22,404 nt of DNA from Fibrobacterota bacterium (GTDB lineage Bacteria; Fibrobacterota; Chitinivibrionia; Chitinivibrionales; Chitinispirillaceae). Of this stretch, positions 7,415 through 16,274 are shown piece by piece (positions within the stretch are counted from its first letter, which is position 1; every line of letters begins with the position of its first letter). The stretch lies in NCBI GenBank assembly GCA_023436145.1, contig JAEZKP010000029.1:1-22404 (forward strand), written 5' to 3'. The position numbers and the translations under genes are program-made. A model generated the notes under the pieces. It searched no databases and had not been told where the DNA came from. It worked only from the letters and a program-made list of their open reading frames with translations.

Positions 7415-8521
7415 CTATTTCAGATACAGAAAACGTGAATTCCGACCTGTTTGACGGTCTATAAGAAGGTAAATATTTCCCGGTTTTAACTGCCTTAATA
7501 CATTTGCATTACTGTTGATCCCGGATATTCTGATAGCTCTTCCGTCCAGTGTATATATGTTAAAATCGGATAGTGAGGTATTGATCTCTTTAGATGTTAA
7601 AGCCTTGCTATTACGCGTATTCTTGATTGCTACAGTACCCTTGCGCGGAACATAATTCTGGTCCGCAAGTGATAAAAATGTCTGTGCATACCGTTTTCCA
7701 AGTTCTCGCATACCTGGACTGTCGAAATGTGCGTTATATTGATCTCCGGATTTCTTCTTTAGGTCCTTTGAAGAAGCCACTCCACAGTTTGGATATTCTG
7801 ATGCAAGTTTATTGACCAGTGTATTGTGACTGGCGCAACACGCCCCCTGGTCCTGCACTAATTCACCAACGACCACCGGAAGTGTATTTTCCAGACCCAG
7901 ATCTTTCTTCAGGTTATCAAAGATTCCTTTTGCAGTGTTAACCCACCAGTTTTGTCCAACATCATTTTCACCCTGATGAAAAAGAAACCCTTTGATAACT
8001 CCGGTTTCCTGAGCGATTTTGCAACGCTTTAACATCCATTCATATGGACTGCTGTTACCTATAGTAGGGTGAGCCCACGTTGGAATATTAAAATTGCTTC
8101 CACCTTTTTCAAAAACCTTTAAAGTCTGTCCGGATAATGCACAGGGTACTAATCCGATGGTAATATCCTCACGGATTGAATCAAGCATTGTTTTGGCAAA
8201 CCAGTCTCCGGGACTGATTCCTTCACTGCATATATGAAGAGGTGGATATGCGGTATACCATTGGTCATGAGTTCTTTTTAAGGGATATTGTTTGCAGCTC
8301 GGCCCTGATCCTGCTGAACAATCGCTGAAAGCCAAAACTTTTACTCTGGGTGAGGTATCACAGTCTTGGGTAATAAGATTACTGGTGTTACCACCACCTG
8401 CCATATTGGATTGTCCAAAAAGCAGATAAATATGAAAATTCGGGTCTGGTTCAGCATTAATTAAGGAAATGAATAGAGGAATGACAATGCCAAGACTTGA
8501 TAAATATTTTTTAATGTTCAT
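7415..8521 (-). CDS. Secreted carbohydrate acetyl esterase, CE6/sialate O-acetylesterase-like (SGNH fold)
   Basis: This 368-residue protein has a signal peptide (residues about 5-23). The catalytic domain spans about 28-285. GQSNMAG places the nucleophile at Ser38, FHQGEND at 181-187 is the block-V type motif, and AHFDSPGMRELGKRYA contains the catalytic His265. This combination is that of CE6 acetylxylan esterases and the broader SASA (PF03629) family, which remove acetyl groups from xylan. The tail after about residue 315 (FNIYTLDGRAIRISG...NIYLLIDRQTGRNSRFLYLK) looks like a type IX-like sorting domain. The gene follows the GH43-CBM6 gene by 91 bases on the same strand, suggesting joint expression for acetylated arabinoxylan. 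The ribosome site is weak, and the start fits the signal peptide. Confidence 0.82.
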   Translation of the reverse strand: MNIKKYLSSLGIVIPLFISLINAEPDPNFHIYLLFGQSNMAGGGNTSNLITQDCDTSPRVKVLAFSDCSAGSGPSCKQYPLKRTHDQWYTAYPPLHICSEGISPGDWFAKTMLDSIREDITIGLVPCALSGQTLKVFEKGGSNFNIPTWAHPTIGNSSPYEWMLKRCKIAQETGVIKGFLFHQGENDVGQNWWVNTAKGIFDNLKKDLGLENTLPVVVGELVQDQGACCASHNTLVNKLASEYPNCGVASSKDLKKKSGDQYNAHFDSPGMRELGKRYAQTFLSLADQNYVPRKGTVAIKNTRNSKALTSKEINTSLSDFNIYTLDGRAIRISGINSNANVLRQLKPGNIYLLIDRQTGRNSRFLYLK

Positions 8522-8560
8522 ACAATCTGCTTTATTAAAGAAGAGATATGCCTTTTCACA

Positions 8561-8592
8561 TTTTGTTCAAAAATACACATTTTTAACAAAAA
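8561..8592. terminator. AT-rich hairpin between GH43 and CE6 genes
   Basis: TTTTGTTCAAAAAT (8561-8574) and ATTTTTAACAAAA (8579-8591) form a nearly perfect 13-bp stem around ACAC. Its low GC content makes it a weak intrinsic terminator. It may partially attenuate reading from the GH43 gene into the CE6 gene or protect the upstream transcript end. Confidence 0.35.
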
Positions 8593-8612
8593 GGGCCAAA
8601 TGAGATATAATT

Positions 8613-10163
8613 TCAATCTGCCAATATAAATATACCCTCGCTTTTTCCTGATGAACTGGTTTCAGCCTTCTTTGTAATTCTTCTGCCGGACAGATCGTGT
8701 ATTGATTGCTCATGTGATGGAAATGTTTTGTTTTGAATTGAAAGGACCTTTCTGGGTGATTTCTTTAATGTGTTTCTCTGATGAGAAAGGTTTGCTTTAA
8801 CATCTGTAGCATCTCCAATGAAACGATACCAGTTAAGCCGGAATGGTTCTCCGGAGCCTTTATATACCAGATAAAGGTCTTTAACACCTGAACAGTTACT
8901 AACATCACAGCTGAAAGTCTGCCAGGTTGTCCATCCACCGGTACCGGTAATATCACACTTTCCAACCTGAGTCCCTGTAGCACTTCCCAATCTTATTTCG
9001 ATTGATCCTCCATTTGTAGCACTTGCAGCCCGTACTTCAAACTTTTTGGCTCCATCACCGAAATCGACACCGGAAACATTGGTATAGTCACCATCAGAAA
9101 GACTTGTAAGCATTATTCCACCTTCACTGCAAACATCAGTTTTGATTCCTTTTTGTCTGTCGATGGTTTCTGCCTGAACTGTATCAAATGGGTTAAGATT
9201 TTTAATCTGCGCCGGACCTTCATTGGTGCATGTTGCTTTTTTGATAGTTCCATCATTGTTAAATGTAATCAAATCGACACTGACATTGCGTTTGTAGACT
9301 TCGTTAGACAACCGGCGATCATGATAAAATATATACCATTTGTCTTTGAAGTTGACTATGGATGTATGATTGTTATTATAACGGTTAATATTCTGTCCGT
9401 TTATTGTAGGATTATCCAGTGCTGTACCTTTATAAGTGAAATCCGACATAGGTTTACTACTCATAAGGTAATCGATTTTTGAAGCTCCGGTAGTGGCATA
9501 AGAAAAGTAATAGGTATTGTTGTATTTGTGCATATAAGCGGCTTCAAAGGACTCCTTCGCATTAATGGTAACAGCAGTTCCGTTAACGGAAGTCATATCT
9601 TCATTAAGCTTGATAACCCTCAGGTTTGTTCCGGTTTGTGTATCTCCACCTCCGAAATAAAGATATGCCTGTCCATCTTCATCAACAAAAGCACATGGGT
9701 CAAAGAGCCATGGAACGTTGCAATTGGGCATCTGTTTATTTACGATAGCCTTGCCTAATGCATCTTTGAAAGGACCTTCAGGCTTATCGGCAACAGCGAC
9801 TCCAATCGAATTTCCTCCATCGGGAAAATAGAGATAAAACTTCCCGTTTCTGTGGACACAAGATGGTGCATATGCCCGGTTTGCCCAGGATGCGTCACGA
9901 GGTACTTTGAACACTTCCCCATGATCTGTCCAGTTAACCATGTCGTCTGAAGAGATAAGGGTATAATCGACAATGTCATAATTTTCATTGTTGTTGTCAT
10001 CACGTGAACAGTAGACATATATGCGGTCATTATAGACAAGAGCGCTGGGGTCTGCTGTATACTTTTGCGCAATGATCGGATTATGAGCTGATATGGAAGA
10101 AAGAAAAGAGGATGTTATTATAATACCCCAGGACAAGACGTATTTGCGACTTTTTGGAAACAT
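8613..10163 (-). CDS. Secreted GH43 glycosidase with CBM6 (GH43_29-like; arabinofuranosidase/xylosidase)
   Basis: The 516-residue protein has a signal peptide (about 8-26). Residues about 28-325 form a five-bladed GH43 propeller: TADPS gives the general base Asp38, WLFDP gives the pKa-modulating Asp155, and SFEAAYMHK gives the general acid Glu207. Residues about 327-450 are a CBM6 (FDTVQAETID..., GGWTTWQTFSCDV..., LYLVYKGSG...FRLNWYRF). This GH43 plus CBM6 build is common among enzymes releasing arabinose or xylose from arabinoxylan; the subfamily is an inference. The tail has only a short sorting-like motif (IHDLSGRRI) and seems abbreviated compared with the neighbours. GGGAG precedes the ATG by 9 bases. 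It is the first gene of a two-gene minus-strand unit with the CE6 esterase and diverges from the second GH43 gene. Confidence 0.87.
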   Translation of the reverse strand: MFPKSRKYVLSWGIIITSSFLSSISAHNPIIAQKYTADPSALVYNDRIYVYCSRDDNNNENYDIVDYTLISSDDMVNWTDHGEVFKVPRDASWANRAYAPSCVHRNGKFYLYFPDGGNSIGVAVADKPEGPFKDALGKAIVNKQMPNCNVPWLFDPCAFVDEDGQAYLYFGGGDTQTGTNLRVIKLNEDMTSVNGTAVTINAKESFEAAYMHKYNNTYYFSYATTGASKIDYLMSSKPMSDFTYKGTALDNPTINGQNINRYNNNHTSIVNFKDKWYIFYHDRRLSNEVYKRNVSVDLITFNNDGTIKKATCTNEGPAQIKNLNPFDTVQAETIDRQKGIKTDVCSEGGIMLTSLSDGDYTNVSGVDFGDGAKKFEVRAASATNGGSIEIRLGSATGTQVGKCDITGTGGWTTWQTFSCDVSNCSGVKDLYLVYKGSGEPFRLNWYRFIGDATDVKANLSHQRNTLKKSPRKVLSIQNKTFPSHEQSIHDLSGRRITKKAETSSSGKSEGIFILAD

Positions 10164-10746
10164 ATCACCACACTCCCGTTATATTAAAAAAAAAGAATCT
10201 GTGCCAATTTGACATGAAAATATTAAAACATGATTTCAAGTTTGCAGTCAATGTATTTGCGCTTATCTGTATCACGACCAACCGGAAAAACCGGTTTAAT
10301 TACCCGATTTTTGCATATCTGCTTATAAATTAAGCTAAAAAAGAGTTATGAAGGGGAACATTAATTTCAAACTTCCTAAAAAGTCTGGACAGATATGTCC
10401 ACAGTATACTTATACTTTTTGGTATTGAAATCAGGGTTATAAGTTAAAAAGATGGTTCTGTTATTTGGGAAGAGAGAAATATTATCTCTTTAATATAGTC
10501 TTTCCGTGGTATTTGGTTTTGTTTTTTTAATTTCTGAAGTTAAAGAATTATTGAATGAAAGGTCGGTGTTTGACATTGAAATTGTATTGATGTGGATATT
10601 TCTGTCCATACTTTATCTGTTTTACATCAATCAGTTATGTAAAATATTGGTATATTACAAATATTATCATGACGTTTAAAACCGAATCAGCGATCAATAA
10701 CAGAAAGGCTTTAGAAAAGCAGATGCTATTCACAAAAGCAGAAAAA
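10164..10746. promoter_or_regulatory. Divergent regulatory region between two GH43 genes
   Basis: This gene-free region of about 580 bases separates divergently transcribed GH43 genes. Visible elements are AACCGG-AAAAA-CCGGTT (10280-10296), TGGACA-GATA-TGTCCA (10386-10401), AAGAGA...TCTCTT (10470-10490), and a TTGACA at 10570-10575 with GATATT at 10595-10600 (19-base spacer) as a weak plus-strand promoter. The length and the several inverted repeats suggest regulated expression of both enzymes, but no specific regulator can be named. Confidence 0.45.
10222..10251 (-). promoter_or_regulatory. Candidate promoter of the GH43-CBM6 gene
   Basis: Read on the minus strand, TTGACT (10246-10251) and TTTAAT (10222-10227) are -35 and -10 like boxes with an 18-base spacer, each 5 of 6 to consensus. 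They lie 59 bases upstream of the start codon. The overlapping word ATTTGCGCT (10255-10263) just upstream also occurs in the lichenase promoter region (20733-20741). Confidence 0.4.
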
Positions 10747-12621
10747 ATGAAGAAAATATTGATTAAGCAGATGCTTATAACCGTCATGTGCAGTATTTCA
10801 GGCATTATCCCAATTGTTAATGCTGAAACAGTGAAAAACCCTGTGGTATGGGCTGATATACCTGATATCTCAATTGTGCTGGCTGGTGACAAGTATTATA
10901 TGAGCCACACCACTATGCATATGGCTCCTGGTGTGCCTATCATGGAATCTGAAGATATGGTGAATTGGAAGACAATAGGATATTGCTATTCAATTCTTAC
11001 CAATAATGACATGATCAATTTAGCCAATGGAAAAAACGCTTATGGTAAAGGATCCTGGGCGAGTAGTATCCGGTATAAAGACAGCACTTTTTATGTGATG
11101 GTTCCTTCTCAAACCTCTGGAAATACTCATCTGTATACAACCAGAAATATCAAAAAGGGACCCTGGAAGGAAACGAAATTTCCTCTCTGGCATGACCCCT
11201 CACTTTTTTTTGATGATGACGGTCGCAACTATGTTCTTTATGGACAGGGAAACATCAATATTATAGAGCTCAATTCTGATTTGACAGGAGTCAAATCCGG
11301 TGGTCTGTCAAAGGTTCTTCTTAACAATCCTCATACTGTTGCCAGTACTGATGTTAATCTTCCTGCTGAAGGAACGCAGATTCATAAAATTAATGGATAT
11401 TATTACATTTTCACCATCTGCTGGCCCAGAGGCGGCGTGAGAACAGCACTTTGTCATCGAAGCAAATCACTGACCGGACCCTATGAGGGAAAAGTGGTTC
11501 TAAGCAGCAACGGCGTAGCCCAGGGTAGTGTTATTCAGATGAAAGATGGAAGCTGGATGGGTTATCTTTTTCAGGACAATGGTTCTGTAGGAAGATCCCC
11601 CTGGTTGATACCGGTAAGCTGGAGTAATGATTGGCCGGTTTTTAATAACGGTAAAGCTCCGGAGAGTTTCAATATGCCCTCAGTCTCCTCTTCTGAAGGA
11701 TGCGGTATTGTAACTTCAGATGAGTTTGCAGATACAAGCCTCAAACTTGAATGGCAGTTTAACCATAATCCTGACAATTCCAAATGGTCTCTTAAAGAGC
11801 GTCCTGGTTATTTACGTATTAGGACAGGGCGTGTTGATAAATTTGTCACCTCTGCCAGAAATTCTCTGACCCAGCGCTCTTTCGGTCCAAAATGTTCCGG
11901 TCGCATATCGCTTGATGTAAAGGGACTGAAAAATGGAGACTATGCCGGGCTTTGCGCATTGCAAAACAAATACGGTTTTGTGGGGGTTAGACGGTCAGAC
12001 AATAAAAATTACATTGTTATGATGAACGGGTCATCAGGTTCTCCTGTCCAGGCTGAATCCGTTAATCTTACCACCGATAAGGTATTTTTACGGATTGATA
12101 TGGATTTCACAAACAGGACTGACAAAGCCACATTTTTTTACAGTCTCGACAGCATCAGCTGGAAATCAATTGGCAACACACTTCAAATGAGCTACGACAT
12201 TCCTCATTTCATGGGGTATCGTTTTGCACTGTTTAACTTTGCCACCGGGGATACCGGTGGTGTTGCCGATTTTGACTGGTTTCATATAGGTCCGTCTGTA
12301 AGTCAGAGGATCAATCTTTATCCCGGAGAAATAGTCCCGGTTAAGCATAGTCATAAATCTGAAACAAATGCAGGTTTCAAAATTATCCGGAATAGATCTG
12401 TTTTAACAATTAATTACCGGGTTCCCCGGACCGGAAATCTCTCAATTGCTCTTTACGATAGCAGAGGATCAATAATCAGAAGGTTTTCTGGTTATTGCAA
12501 CAATGCAGGTTATTTTTCAATGGATTGTCAAATACCATCCATAGCTGATGGGCGATATATAATGGTTGCCAGGTTCGAAGGAAAAGTGGTGAGCACTGAG
12601 CCTGTGATACTGATGAAGTAA
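10747..12621 (+). CDS. Secreted GH43 glycosidase, GH43_12-like (beta-xylosidase/arabinofuranosidase) with C-terminal beta-sandwich and sorting-like tail
   Basis: With the ATG at 10747 the protein has 624 residues and a normal signal peptide ending near VNAE (residue 26). An upstream in-frame ATG at 10669 would put 26 charged residues before it and is less likely, although the ribosome site at 10747 is only purine-rich. The catalytic propeller spans about 31-320: NPVVWADIPD supplies the base Asp40, WHDPSLFFDDDG supplies Asp140, and PAEGTQIHK supplies the acid Glu198. The phrases YYMSHTTMHMAPGVPIM and NGKNAYGKGSWASS are typical of subfamily 12. The usual DP-S after the base is D-I-S here. Residues about 335-540 are a concanavalin-like C2 domain (ending DFDWFHIG), and the end (IALYDSRGSIIRRF) is a type IX-like tail. 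It faces the alpha/beta-hydrolase gene. Confidence 0.85.
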   Translation: MKKILIKQMLITVMCSISGIIPIVNAETVKNPVVWADIPDISIVLAGDKYYMSHTTMHMAPGVPIMESEDMVNWKTIGYCYSILTNNDMINLANGKNAYGKGSWASSIRYKDSTFYVMVPSQTSGNTHLYTTRNIKKGPWKETKFPLWHDPSLFFDDDGRNYVLYGQGNINIIELNSDLTGVKSGGLSKVLLNNPHTVASTDVNLPAEGTQIHKINGYYYIFTICWPRGGVRTALCHRSKSLTGPYEGKVVLSSNGVAQGSVIQMKDGSWMGYLFQDNGSVGRSPWLIPVSWSNDWPVFNNGKAPESFNMPSVSSSEGCGIVTSDEFADTSLKLEWQFNHNPDNSKWSLKERPGYLRIRTGRVDKFVTSARNSLTQRSFGPKCSGRISLDVKGLKNGDYAGLCALQNKYGFVGVRRSDNKNYIVMMNGSSGSPVQAESVNLTTDKVFLRIDMDFTNRTDKATFFYSLDSISWKSIGNTLQMSYDIPHFMGYRFALFNFATGDTGGVADFDWFHIGPSVSQRINLYPGEIVPVKHSHKSETNAGFKIIRNRSVLTINYRVPRTGNLSIALYDSRGSIIRRFSGYCNNAGYFSMDCQIPSIADGRYIMVARFEGKVVSTEPVILMK

Positions 12622-12747
12622 CTTTGGGGTATAAAGAAAAAAAATAGTTCGCCCAAAGCTGCGTTCCCCAAAAAATCAGTCTGTTAGACGATAGTGAAGA
12701 ATAGAAATCCCGGACCTTTAAAATAAGAACTGAATTTTAAAAAAAAC

Positions 12748-12798
12748 TTTGTCTTACGGCAAAGCGGATCTCCTTTTTTTGTGAAAAAAGGAGGATCC
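12748..12798. terminator. Bidirectional terminator between convergent genes
   Basis: GGATCTCCTTTTTTT (12766-12780) pairs with AAAAAAGGAGGATCC (12784-12798) around GTG, with one bulged base. The T-run and A-run make it usable from both strands, as expected between the convergent GH43 and hydrolase genes. A smaller CTTTG...CAAAG hairpin lies just before it (12748-12765). The rest of 12622-12904 shows nothing else. Confidence 0.65.
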
Positions 12799-12904
12799 AC
12801 GGGGGTGTATTTATAAGCAGAAATTGTATTCATTAATTGAGGTTTAAAAAATTGCCGATCACTTAGTAAATAACATTCAATATTTTTACTTTGATGGATC
12901 TACC

Positions 12905-14134
12905 TCAAAATCTTACAATGTTTCTGGTTATGCTTGTCTTATCTGTGAATATTTTAACAATATAAACACCTGATTTGACCCCCCTCAGGTTGTATTCTTT
13001 TTTTCCCTGACCAGATTGGGACATGATTCTTGCCCCGGAGGCGTTAAATATCTGTGTAGTATGTCGACCCCGGGATGAAATACTGATGGTTTCTGCACTT
13101 TTATTAACCCGTGAATACCCGATCGATAACACATCGTCAACTGATGAAGAAATTTTTACTGTTGCCGTTTCCTCGCAGCAATCACCATTATTGCAGTAAG
13201 TAGCTAAAGGATCGAATTTGGGGCTTTGCAGGTCAAGACATCCCTCTTTGTTTGCTGCCAGAGCTTTTTTGAAGAAGTCCAGACTACCATTAAAATCTGG
13301 AGAATGACCACCACCCTGATTAGGTGCTAAAGTCATTTCCTTTTGATTTTCACTGGCCAATAGAGCATCGTATAATAATTTAGACTGGCAGAATGGTACA
13401 AGGTTATCTGCAGTACCATGCGCAAGGTGAATAGGAGGATCATCTTTGGAGACAAATGTAATAGGATTGGCTAATGTGGCTTTTTCTTTATTCTGCTGGA
13501 TAGGCCCTCCTATCATTCCAGACTCAGGAGAACCTGCATCATCATGTTTAATCATAGATCCGCCACAACTATCCATGGATAAGAACTGAGTGGGAGCTGC
13601 AGCAGCCCAGGCAGCCTGTACCCGACTACTATATTCGAGATTACCTCCGAGAGTTCCCTCAAGTTTCATAGTGACATTTCCTACGGTATATTCGTCAACA
13701 TCTCCGGTAGTTGCTAAAATTACCGAATTCCATGCACCTGAAGAAAATCCTATGACTCCTATGAAATCAGGATCTAGCTTATATACAGAAGCATTGGCTC
13801 GTAGAAAACGGACTGTCGCCTTAAGCTCATTGAGCTGAGTGGGATAGGTAGCTGCGCCATTTCCGCTGAGATTAGGCGCGACCACGATAAAACCTGCGCT
13901 GTTGTATGAGTTTGACAGACCGCCATCGCTTTTGGAGTTTCCGTTGCTAAAACCCATACCTGGATAATGGATGACAGCTGGAAATGGCCCTGCGCCTGAT
14001 GGAATATAAATATCAAGTTTATGTTGTGTGTTGCCATCGCCTACATAATCGATGTTCCTGATCGTTTCGGCAAATAAAGAACTATTTGTGAGAAACAGGC
14101 AAATTGAAACTACTGAAATGATAGGTTTCAGCAT
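12905..14134 (-). CDS. Secreted alpha/beta-hydrolase, acetylxylan/feruloyl esterase-like, with C-terminal sorting-like tail
   Basis: This 409-residue protein has a signal peptide (about 4-22). The alpha/beta-hydrolase domain spans about 27-295: IGFSSGAW gives the nucleophile Ser131 in a G-x-S-x-G elbow, HGTADNLVP gives Asp243, and GGGHSPD gives His277. HYPGMGF (56-62) takes the place of the HGGG oxyanion loop of BD-FAE type esterases. The LRANASVYKLDPDFIGVIG segment is typical of prolyl-oligopeptidase-like esterases such as BD-FAE. A role in removing acetyl or feruloyl groups from xylan is inferred from the cluster; the substrate is not proven. A Cys-rich linker (residues ~288-322) leads to a tail with TQIFNASGARIMSQSG...SGVYIVKIF, a type IX-like sorting domain. 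AAGGAG lies 6 bases upstream of the ATG. Confidence 0.78.
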   Translation of the reverse strand: MLKPIISVVSICLFLTNSSLFAETIRNIDYVGDGNTQHKLDIYIPSGAGPFPAVIHYPGMGFSNGNSKSDGGLSNSYNSAGFIVVAPNLSGNGAATYPTQLNELKATVRFLRANASVYKLDPDFIGVIGFSSGAWNSVILATTGDVDEYTVGNVTMKLEGTLGGNLEYSSRVQAAWAAAAPTQFLSMDSCGGSMIKHDDAGSPESGMIGGPIQQNKEKATLANPITFVSKDDPPIHLAHGTADNLVPFCQSKLLYDALLASENQKEMTLAPNQGGGHSPDFNGSLDFFKKALAANKEGCLDLQSPKFDPLATYCNNGDCCEETATVKISSSVDDVLSIGYSRVNKSAETISISSRGRHTTQIFNASGARIMSQSGQGKKEYNLRGVKSGVYIVKIFTDKTSITRNIVRF

Positions 14135-14459
14135 ATTCAGCTCCTTCCAGATATTTGGTTGTTATGATAGGTGTATATATTAACAATTAATAATTAAAAT
14201 GAATCTTCGATCTTCGATGAAAGGTTAAAAATCATACTTAATTAGTTTCTGTTAAATTTACAATTTTCGTGCTTACAGGCTTTAAGAAAAAATTCTGTAA
14301 GCCTCATCTTTTACCTGTTTTTATAAATTTTATGGTAACCTGTATCACTTTTTTCCATAAAATTGTTTTCAAAATATTATCTGTCAACATTTTTGAACGT
14401 ACTCACCTTTTAGTTATTACATGTCAACACAAATGACTGTTTTTAGCAAATACCTAATG

Positions 14460-15842
14460 TCAAGCTAACGACATTCTGACAATATTGTGACAAAAAACCA
14501 AGCACCCTATTGACGAAGAAAAACTCTTAAAACCCCTCGAAAAACATTTATATAAACCATAAGCACGTTTTAACACTGAAATGCTTCCTTCGCATCCAGC
14601 TCTAAAACATTGTGCTGCTCTAAATTTATCACTATGCTCTCTGTCAATTTCATCCTGTGTACGATTACCTTTTTTTGCAATACTAAAAACAGGTATTTTC
14701 TCTTCCCAAGCCATTACATCATCCATTCCCTTGTAATAATTCTTATCTGCGGTAAATACATCTGGATATTTCTCAAATTGCTTTTTGTGACTTTCAATTA
14801 CGTCCTCAAGATATTCAGTGTCATGTTTGGATTTTTCTTCAACCTTATAGTAGGTAATAAACTTTTCTGCTGTTTGTGCCAATGTGACTAAGTGACCAAA
14901 CTCTATCGGCTTTTGAACTTTACCTCGCATCAAAAGCTCTGCGTGATCCTCGAAGATACTGAATATGCGTTCTGATGCTGGAACGGTGACATTCTCGATC
15001 TGAGAACGCCGGGCTTGATCCGTTACAACACTGACTTTCTGTATCATCATTTCTATTTGATCACATAACGACAAACAACTGCTTGACAATGTACTAATCT
15101 GACGTGCTGATGAAATAAACGATTCCGCTTTTTGGGTTATATCCTCGACTCTTTCGATAAGAACTCGCATTGTTGACTTTACTTTGCGTTTTGTACTTTT
15201 GTTTTTCCGTCCACCATGTGTTGAGATGAATGTGTGCAATGCTTTGATTTTCCTCTCATGGAATCGATACCCGCATTGACTTTTTACATCACATTGCACT
15301 GCCTGATGCATTAATCGACACAACACACGATAACTATCCCACAACAACGAACTATCTGTTGGATAGTGGATATTACTTGCACACACCGTACTATCAAGCC
15401 GTAACTTGTCGCCGCTTATACTGCCATTTTTTATTGCTGCTTGTAAAAGTATCTGATTAATCTTGTTCCATGTTGTTTCATCAATGCACTTTGATGCTCC
15501 ATTGATAAATCCGAAACTCATCATTTTCCCCATCCCGATCAGGGTGAAGTTTCTTAAAAAGTCACTTTCATTCACACGAATAATGAGATCTCGAAAAGTA
15601 AATTGTTCAATGCATTTCACAATCATCATTCTTAAAATCTGCTCTGTTGAAAAGGCTGATCTCCGTTTACTTGAACTGTCACCATACGACTTGAGGTCCT
15701 TATGCACGGCTGTTAAAATCTCAGGATTTTCTTGTAGTATCCGATCTATTCTATTATATTTTTCATGAACCTGCTGAACAATTGCCGGTTGATTGAAAAC
15801 GTTGATAAAAAAGCTTTGCTGTAATTTCACGCGAATTCTCAT
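14460..15842 (-). CDS. ISNCY-like family DDE transposase
   Basis: This 460-residue transposase shows an N-terminal helical DNA-binding region (FSTEQILRMMIVKCIEQFTFRDLIIRV), then LRLDSTVCASNIHYPTDSSLLWDS with the first catalytic Asp at 150. A long helical insert spans about 215-345. TADKNYYKGMDD gives the second Asp at 366, and CFRAGCEGSISVLKRAYGL gives the Glu at 418. These are the hallmarks of ISNCY/IS1182-related DDE enzymes. The frame is full length with no internal stop. Its ATG at 15842 directly follows the arm of an inverted repeat that would mask the start in read-through transcripts. Confidence 0.88.
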   Translation of the reverse strand: MRIRVKLQQSFFINVFNQPAIVQQVHEKYNRIDRILQENPEILTAVHKDLKSYGDSSSKRRSAFSTEQILRMMIVKCIEQFTFRDLIIRVNESDFLRNFTLIGMGKMMSFGFINGASKCIDETTWNKINQILLQAAIKNGSISGDKLRLDSTVCASNIHYPTDSSLLWDSYRVLCRLMHQAVQCDVKSQCGYRFHERKIKALHTFISTHGGRKNKSTKRKVKSTMRVLIERVEDITQKAESFISSARQISTLSSSCLSLCDQIEMMIQKVSVVTDQARRSQIENVTVPASERIFSIFEDHAELLMRGKVQKPIEFGHLVTLAQTAEKFITYYKVEEKSKHDTEYLEDVIESHKKQFEKYPDVFTADKNYYKGMDDVMAWEEKIPVFSIAKKGNRTQDEIDREHSDKFRAAQCFRAGCEGSISVLKRAYGLYKCFSRGFKSFSSSIGCLVFCHNIVRMSLA

Positions 15843-15843
15843 T

Positions 15844-15906
15844 AGGGGCTACCTTTCTTATTTTTTCTGTTTTTTGTCAAACAATAAATAATTAAGTGTA
15901 GCCCTT
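15844..15906 (-). promoter_or_regulatory. Inverted repeat masking the transposase start
   Basis: On the minus strand AAGGGCTAC (15898-15906) can pair with GTAGCCCCT (15844-15852), which covers the ribosome site region one base before the ATG at 15842. A transcript that enters from outside the element contains both arms and folds, while one starting inside the element lacks the upstream arm. This layout is known from IS10 and IS50, where it protects against activation by external transcription; its role here is inferred. Confidence 0.55.
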
Positions 15907-15936
15907 TTGTCAATACTTTTTTATCCTTAACAGAAA

Positions 15937-16224
15937 CTAATTAAAATTGATTAAAGAATTCCCAAACCGAAGCTCCAGAATTCCCCGAAAAAAGGTTGTT
16001 TTTTCGGTTTGAGGCACTATGGGCTGTAAAACTGCCACTGTATTTTTAATAATTGCATAGTTTCCAGCAGAATCTGTTAAATTCTTAGGTAAAAGTGAAA
16101 CGATTGCTTTGGATACCGGTTTCCCGGTATTGTTTGAAACATTACCACGTAAATGAATCGTTTGAGCATTGACGGCTAAGCCGATTAATAGGGAAAGATA
16201 GAGCATTTTAAACCGGCACATCAT
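15937..16224 (-). pseudogene. Secreted protein N-terminus (carboxypeptidase-regulatory-like), truncated by the IS
   Basis: The gene begins with AAGGAG (16229-16234) and ATG at 16224 or 16221, followed by a signal peptide (LYLSLLIGLAVNAQ) and a short regulatory-like domain (RGNVSNNTGKPVSKAIVSL, TDSAGNYAIIKNT). It then has ILELRFGNSLINF before running into the IS end and stopping at 15937. In this phylum such modules often precede a catalytic domain. Joining the flanks across the IS (removing one TTAA) would read only about four more residues (KYDF) to a stop, so either the gene was already short or flanking DNA was lost during or after insertion. No downstream catalytic part is present in the window. 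Confidence 0.6.
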
Positions 16225-16274
16225 CTATCTCCTTAATGAGAGTGTTTAATACAATACCCATTCGAGTTTTATAT

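Larger units (their letters stand above)
14238..15944 (-). mobile_element. Insertion sequence, ISNCY-like, intact
   Basis: The element is about 1.7 kb and is bounded by perfect 18-bp inverted repeats, TTAATTAGTTTCTGTTAA at 14238-14255 and its reverse complement at 15927-15944. It contains a single transposase gene on the minus strand. The outermost TTAA may be a target duplication; if so, the repeats proper are 14 bp. Between the transposase stop and the left end is a perfect hairpin, GCTTACAG (14271-14278) with CTGTAAGC (14295-14302), which probably ends transcription. The interior and ends look undamaged, so insertion may be recent. It lies in the 3' part of the gene starting at 16224. Confidence 0.88.

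Noticed and set aside
10669..10746. Longer start for the GH43_12-like protein
   Set aside because: It would place 26 mostly polar residues before the signal peptide.
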